The notes under the pieces were generated by a model that worked only from the letters and a program-made list of their open reading frames with translations, had not been told where the DNA came from and made no database searches. A stretch of 22,951 bases of DNA, taken from 2-02-FULL-55-14 sp964581115. Lineage in GTDB: Bacteria; Bacteroidota; Ignavibacteria; UBA10030. This document shows positions 22,313-22,951 of this stretch, piece by piece; the first letter of the stretch is position 1; each line of letters begins with the position of its first letter. The stretch covers positions 1-22,951 of the forward strand of contig CAZOMY010000043.1 in NCBI GenBank assembly GCA_964581115.1. Reading direction: 5' to 3'. Made by a program: the position numbers and the translations under genes.

Positions 22313-22951
22313 ATGCCCCTCCGCACCATCATTGTCGACGATGAGCCGCTGGCCCGCCGTCTGGCTCGGGAACATGTTGCCGCCGTCTCCGACGCCGTCA
22401 TCGTCGCAGAGTGCGGCAACGGCTTTGAAGCCGTCAAGGCCATCCAGGAATTGGCCCCCGACATCGTCCTCATCGACGTCCAGATGCCCAAGCTGAACGG
22501 GTTCGAGGTCCTTGAACTCGTAGAAGGTTCCTTCGCCGTCATCTTCATCACGGCTCATGATGAACATGCGGTGAGAGCGTTCGAAGTCAATGCAGTCGAT
22601 TATCTGTTGAAGCCGGTCGATGCCGCGAGGTTTCGACAGGCATGGGAGAAGGCGGCCTCCGCGGTGCAGCGTCGGTCGACTCCACCGCCCAAGGCGCTCG
22701 GCGCGCTGGGCGAAAAGCGGACCGATCGCATCCTCATTCGCGACGGCGGCAATGTGCACGTCGTCCCGACCGACGCCGTCGACGTCATTGCGGCGCAGGA
22801 CGACTACGTTGAGGTTCGGGCCGGAGGGAAGAAGTATCTGAAACAGCAGACGATGGGCGAGATGGAAGCGCAACTGGACCCGAAGCGGTTCGTCCGGATC
22901 CACCGGTCGACGATCATCAACATCGACCGACTTGCAAAGATCGAGCTCTAT
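22313..22951 (+). CDS. LytTR-family response regulator (partial, cut by window end)
   Basis: 213 codons are visible before the window ends inside the gene. The receiver domain (1 to about 115) begins MPLRTIIVDDEPLARRLARE with acidic residues D9/D10. The phosphorylated aspartate is D55 in IVLIDVQMPKLNGFEVL, with T80 (FITAHDEHAV) and K100 (DYLLKPVD) as the conserved switch residues. A linker follows, then a LytTR DNA-binding domain from about residue 137 (RILIRDGGNVHVVPTDAVDVIAAQDDYVEV), including the typical FVRIHRSTIINIDRL. Only the last part of LytTR is missing. It is the partner of the LytS kinase 2 nt upstream. Targets cannot be read from the window. Confidence 0.94.
   Translation, partial: MPLRTIIVDDEPLARRLAREHVAAVSDAVIVAECGNGFEAVKAIQELAPDIVLIDVQMPKLNGFEVLELVEGSFAVIFITAHDEHAVRAFEVNAVDYLLKPVDAARFRQAWEKAASAVQRRSTPPPKALGALGEKRTDRILIRDGGNVHVVPTDAVDVIAAQDDYVEVRAGGKKYLKQQTMGEMEAQLDPKRFVRIHRSTIINIDRLAKIELY

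Overview
This 23 kb window is bacterial, roughly 60% GC and densely coded. The gene mix suggests a GC-rich member of the Bacteroidota/Chlorobiota side of the FCB group: a PafA-type phosphatase, an e(P4)-type lipoprotein phosphatase, secreted GH92 and GH20 glycosidases with chitobiase and discoidin-like C-termini, a LytS/LytTR two-component pair beside LiaF-like proteins, and many starts without a clear Shine-Dalgarno. The lineage is an inference; no rRNA or tRNA gene is present to fix it.

Layout. 1-385 is a gene-free cluster of nested repeats. 383-3325 (minus) is a secreted GH92 alpha-mannosidase. From 3482 onward everything is on the plus strand: a small YgaP-like membrane protein, an OsmC-family protein, and a structured intergenic stretch ending in an intrinsic terminator. 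Then follow transketolase, an e(P4)-type acid phosphatase and a PafA-type alkaline phosphatase in one tight unit closed by a second terminator (9020-9052). Next come a two-subunit molybdenum hydroxylase (9179-11706), a GH20 beta-hexosaminidase lipoprotein, and a small STAS/SEC14-like protein with a promoter and possible attenuator. Oligoendopeptidase F is coupled to a MocA-like molybdenum cofactor cytidylyltransferase. After these lie a YbjQ protein, a mutarotase-like protein coupled to an Fpg/Nei DNA glycosylase, two overlapping LiaI/LiaF-like membrane proteins, and a LytS-type kinase with its LytTR regulator, which is cut by the window end.

How the genes work together. GH92 and GH20 would release mannose and N-acetylhexosamine from glycans outside the cytoplasm and share a C-terminal architecture. 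The two exported phosphatases would release phosphate, and nucleosides from nucleotides; transketolase could process the resulting pentose. The Mo hydroxylase needs a cytidylated cofactor, which the MocA-like protein about 5 kb downstream could make. The LiaI/LiaF proteins followed by LytS/LytTR look like a cell-envelope sensing module.

The most unusual content is in the intergenic DNA. Nearly every larger gap holds arrays of degenerate 7-, 9- or 10-nt units. Several unit families are present (AATCCGA-like, TCTGACC-like, GATTCAC-like, CCCGATA-like, CGCCAAGTC-like, CTTCGTGTCA-like). Many are arranged as an array, a spacer and a complementary array. Two copies of a roughly 190-205 bp element with terminal inverted repeats (180-385 and 21001-21186) start exactly at the stop codon of the gene before them, and in both cases the element tip supplies that stop codon. 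No defence system, CRISPR array, prophage or transposase was found.
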